Of a stretch of 64,000 nt of DNA, positions 62,221 to 64,000 are shown one piece after another. The notes beneath the pieces are model-generated. The model did not search any database. It was not told the origin of the DNA and was given only the letters and a program-made list of their open reading frames with translations. The position numbers and the translations under genes are program-made. Location: the NCBI GenBank assembly GCA_016699715.1, contig CP065007.1, positions 372,001 through 436,000 of the forward strand, in the 5' to 3' direction. Positions within the stretch are counted from its first letter, which is position 1. Every line of letters begins with the position of its first letter. The stretch is from Candidatus Competibacteraceae bacterium. Lineage in GTDB: Bacteria; Pseudomonadota; Gammaproteobacteria; Competibacterales; Competibacteraceae.

Positions 62221-62266
62221 GTCTTGAATACGGCGAGACGTAATCTTCTTCTCTTGCCAGCAACCG

Positions 62267-62299
62267 AAAAAAACCGGCGGTGATCCCGCCGGTTTTTTT
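62267..62299 (+). terminator. Intrinsic terminator after the Ig-like gene
   Basis: A perfect 14-bp A/T-flanked stem (62267-62280 with 62286-62299), core ACCGGCGG/CCGCCGGT, ending in a seven-T run. Confidence 0.95.
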
Positions 62300-62593
62300 G
62301 TTGGCTGTGCATGGGGGTGATGGTGCTTTTGGCCCGTAAGCGGGTTCTCGAAAAAGTAAGTGCAAGTATCCAAAAGATGAAATGACTGATCACTGCGTCG
62401 GGATCAACATGGAAGAACATGTTTGTTCTCGGTTTGAACGAAACGGGATAGGTTTCTCCCTTGCCGTTTGTGTTTTTAGGGAAAGCGTTCACGAAAGACA
62501 TTCATATCTCCCCGTTACTTGCGGCAGGAATGAACATCTGGTAGTGGCCTGCGATGCCCGCTGTTTAGATTGGGGCTTTCAGGCTTGTCTTCA
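62300..62593. other. Non-coding stretch before the IS630 element
   Basis: No gene-like frame. An open frame of 98 codons at 62382 has no family feature and runs through a terminator hairpin and the IS630 end, so it is not called. Confidence 0.55.
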
Positions 62594-62624
62594 AGAACCT
62601 CGTCCCCTGGTGGCGGGGTTCTTT
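62594..62624 (+). terminator. Terminator-like hairpin abutting the IS630 end
   Basis: AGAACCTCG (62594-62602) pairs with CGGGGTTCT (62614-62622, one G-T pair). The T-tail is cut short where the element begins, suggesting that IS630 inserted into the T-tract of a terminator. Confidence 0.6.
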
Positions 62625-63769
62625 ATACCATTTACGATTAGATTTTGTTATCATACTCATTTAACCTACTTTTATTGATCCAGTCATGAGCCGCTCATTA
62701 CAAGTCGAAATCCACGAATCCTCCGAAGAACTAAAGCGCATAATGAATGAACAAACTCACGCCAAGTTTCGAGAGCGATTACAAATTCTATATTGGATTA
62801 AAAGTGAAATTTTTCATTCTTTACAAGAGTTAGCCGATCATTTAGGGCGATCGAAATCCGTCATTGTCAAGTGGCTCAAAGTATATCGTACCCAAGGCTT
62901 AATCGGGCTGTTGCAGTGGAATTATCATGGCGGCCGTCGTTCGAGAATTACCGAAGCTATGAGAGAGGCACTCCAGCGCCGTCTGGACGATCCGACTCAT
63001 GGATTTCATAGTTACGGACAAATCCAGCAGTGGCTTCTCCAGGAATACGAGGTCGATATTCCTTATTCAACAGTGCATCAAGTCGTTCGTTATCAACTCA
63101 AAGCAAAACTTAAAGTGGCGCGGCCAACGAGCGTTCATCGCCATGAAGAGGCGGTGGTTTCTTTTAAAAAAAACTTCCACGACAACTTGAATTAATTGAT
63201 ATTCTTCAGCAAGTTGAAAATGAAGCGGTCCGGCCTTTACGGTATTGGTGCCAAGATGAAAGTCGCTTTGGATTAAAAACGATCACCCGGCGGGTCATCA
63301 CCGCACTGGGGATTAAGCCAGTTGGTCCAGTTCAATGGACCTTTCAATCATTTTGGCTCTATGGTGCCATTGAGCCACTGAGTGGCGAAAACTTCTTTTT
63401 AGAATTTTCCCATTTAGATGCTGATTGCTTTCAGTGGTTTTTGAATGAATTTTCTAAAACTTATCCGCACAGCCTCAACGTAATTCAATTGGATAACGGT
63501 CGCTTTCATTCTGCCAAAAAACTCGTAATCCCCGATAATGTCGTCTTATTATTCCAACCGCCTTACAGTCCCGATGTGAACCCCATTGAGCGTGTTTGGC
63601 AATCAATGAAAGATCAATTGTGTTGGATCAATTTAAAAACCCTAGATGAACTACGTAAAAAAGTGGATGAACTCATTCAATCGCTTCTCCCAAGCGAAGT
63701 GGTTTCTTTGACCAGTTTTGATTTTATTTTATCCGCACTAAAGTAGTAAAATCTATTAGTAATCGGTAT
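62625..63769 (+). mobile_element. IS630-family insertion sequence, about 1.15 kb
   Basis: The left end (62625-62650) and the inverted right end (63769-63744) match at 20 of 26 positions, both starting ATACC and sharing TAGATTTT. The right end is followed by TA, the IS630 target; the left is preceded by TT, so the TA duplication is decayed or the edge is a base off. The element is AT-rich against its surroundings and carries a two-part transposase gene. Confidence 0.85.
62686..63746 (+). CDS. IS630-family transposase split by a -1 frameshift
   Basis: The first frame (62686-63195) gives an HTH region (FHSLQELADHLGRSKSVIVK) and the linker to FKK. The second frame (in register up to 63746) gives the DDE part with CQDESRFGLKT, QLDNGRFHSAK and PPYSPDVNPIERVWQSMKDQ. 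They join by a -1 step at the A8 run 63166-63173. A run of A is also a known slippery signal in this family, so programmed frameshifting is possible; a simple indel is the alternative. The catalytic residues Asp, Asp and Glu are all present when the frames are joined. Confidence 0.88.
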
Positions 63770-63852
63770 TACGTTTTCGGGGAGAGGCCATACCTCAAGG
63801 CGGATATGGTCTCGTAAAACGATCCTCTTCCCTGCGCCGTTCCCGAATGCGG

Positions 63853-63883
63853 GTAAAAAAAAGCCGCGATATAAATCGCGGCT
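63853..63883 (-). terminator. Terminator of the gene running off the right edge
   Basis: AGCCGCGAT/ATCGCGGCT (63862-63870 with 63875-63883) is followed on the minus strand by a T8 tract. It lies 20 bases after the probable stop of the last gene. Confidence 0.85.
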
Positions 63884-63903
63884 CGAAAAGATGACCCGAT
63901 TAT

Positions 63904-64000
63904 TTATTCGCCAGGGCTTTTTCCACCCGCCTCATCGCCCGAACCCGGGATGATGCCTCCACCCGGTAAAGACTGCGTGGGGTCATTGGAATAAATGGCG
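63904..64000 (-). CDS. Probable C-terminal end of an unidentified minus-strand gene
   Basis: On the minus strand the frame is open from the edge to TAA 63906-63904 and reads SNDPTQSLPGGGIIPGSGDE then a Gly-rich end. A second minus-strand frame, ending at TAA 63902-63900, is also open and reads VEASSRVRAMRRVEKALANK. The terminator downstream fits either. The frame choice and the function cannot be decided from 97 bases. Confidence 0.35.
   Translation of the reverse strand, partial: AIYSNDPTQSLPGGGIIPGSGDEAGGKSPGE

Noticed and set aside
62382..62678. 98-codon frame before the IS630 transposase
   Set aside because: It runs through a terminator hairpin and the end of the element, and shows no domain or good ribosome-binding site.
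1..64000. CRISPR array or defence island
   Set aside because: No regularly spaced short repeats and no Cas, restriction or toxin-antitoxin motifs were seen on either strand.

Overview
The window is a gene-dense, GC-rich chromosomal segment of a gammaproteobacterium. The evidence is the conserved gene order ffh-rpsP-rimM-trmD-rplS, minCDE, carAB-greA, hslVU next to ubiE-ubiJ-ubiB, pilMNOPQ, and an H-NS type nucleoid protein. No rRNA or species marker is present. The overall look (high GC, IS66 and IS630 elements, type IV pilus genes, polysaccharide genes) would fit a Competibacter/Contendobacter-like lineage, but that is inference.

Layout. 1-2549: end of a surface-polysaccharide cluster (sugar-phosphate transferase, WbpM/CapD-type dehydratase), meeting a CNNM/CBS membrane protein and a CcsA-like protein on the minus strand. 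4855-8384: SRP and ribosome-maturation operon. 8491-9830: cysQ and an O6-alkylguanine repair protein. 9896-12880: a large secreted metallopeptidase with two sets of near-identical tandem repeats; its 5' part is visibly AT-richer than the surroundings. 13011-18699: htpG, a CBS protein, a YcgN/MBL/glutamine-amidotransferase run, an NlpC/P60 lipoprotein and slyD. 18804-25566: minCDE, hslR, then xseB-ispA-dxs (isoprenoid supply) and folE2. 25631-31977: minus-strand block with tRNA-Val, carA-carB-greA, dapB and tRNA-Gly. 32108-38267: H-NS, trmB, a D,D-carboxypeptidase with a Lys/Ala-rich tail, gltA, zinc-free L31, rimO. 38584-44033: hslVU and ubiquinone genes. 44040-51194: DJ-1, C-terminal processing protease, gpmA, a probable persulfide-response cluster (SqrR/BigR-like ArsR, DUF2892, rhodanese, glutaredoxin), secB-gpsA and two DUF genes.

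The last part (51195-64000) is the most dynamic. A 1.66-kb IS66-type element with an 8-bp target duplication sits 48 bases upstream of pilM, in what was a divergent promoter region. pilMNOPQ is followed by a large Ig-like surface protein whose signal peptide has Trp where a lipobox Cys is expected, then an IS630 element with its transposase split by a -1 shift at an A8 run, and a minus-strand gene end running off the window.

No CRISPR array, rRNA, prophage or classical defence island was seen. The most unusual items are the repeat-bearing metallopeptidase, the IS66 insertion in front of the pilus operon, the damaged lipobox, the structured non-coding stretch between rimO and hslV, and the two-Cys ArsR cluster.
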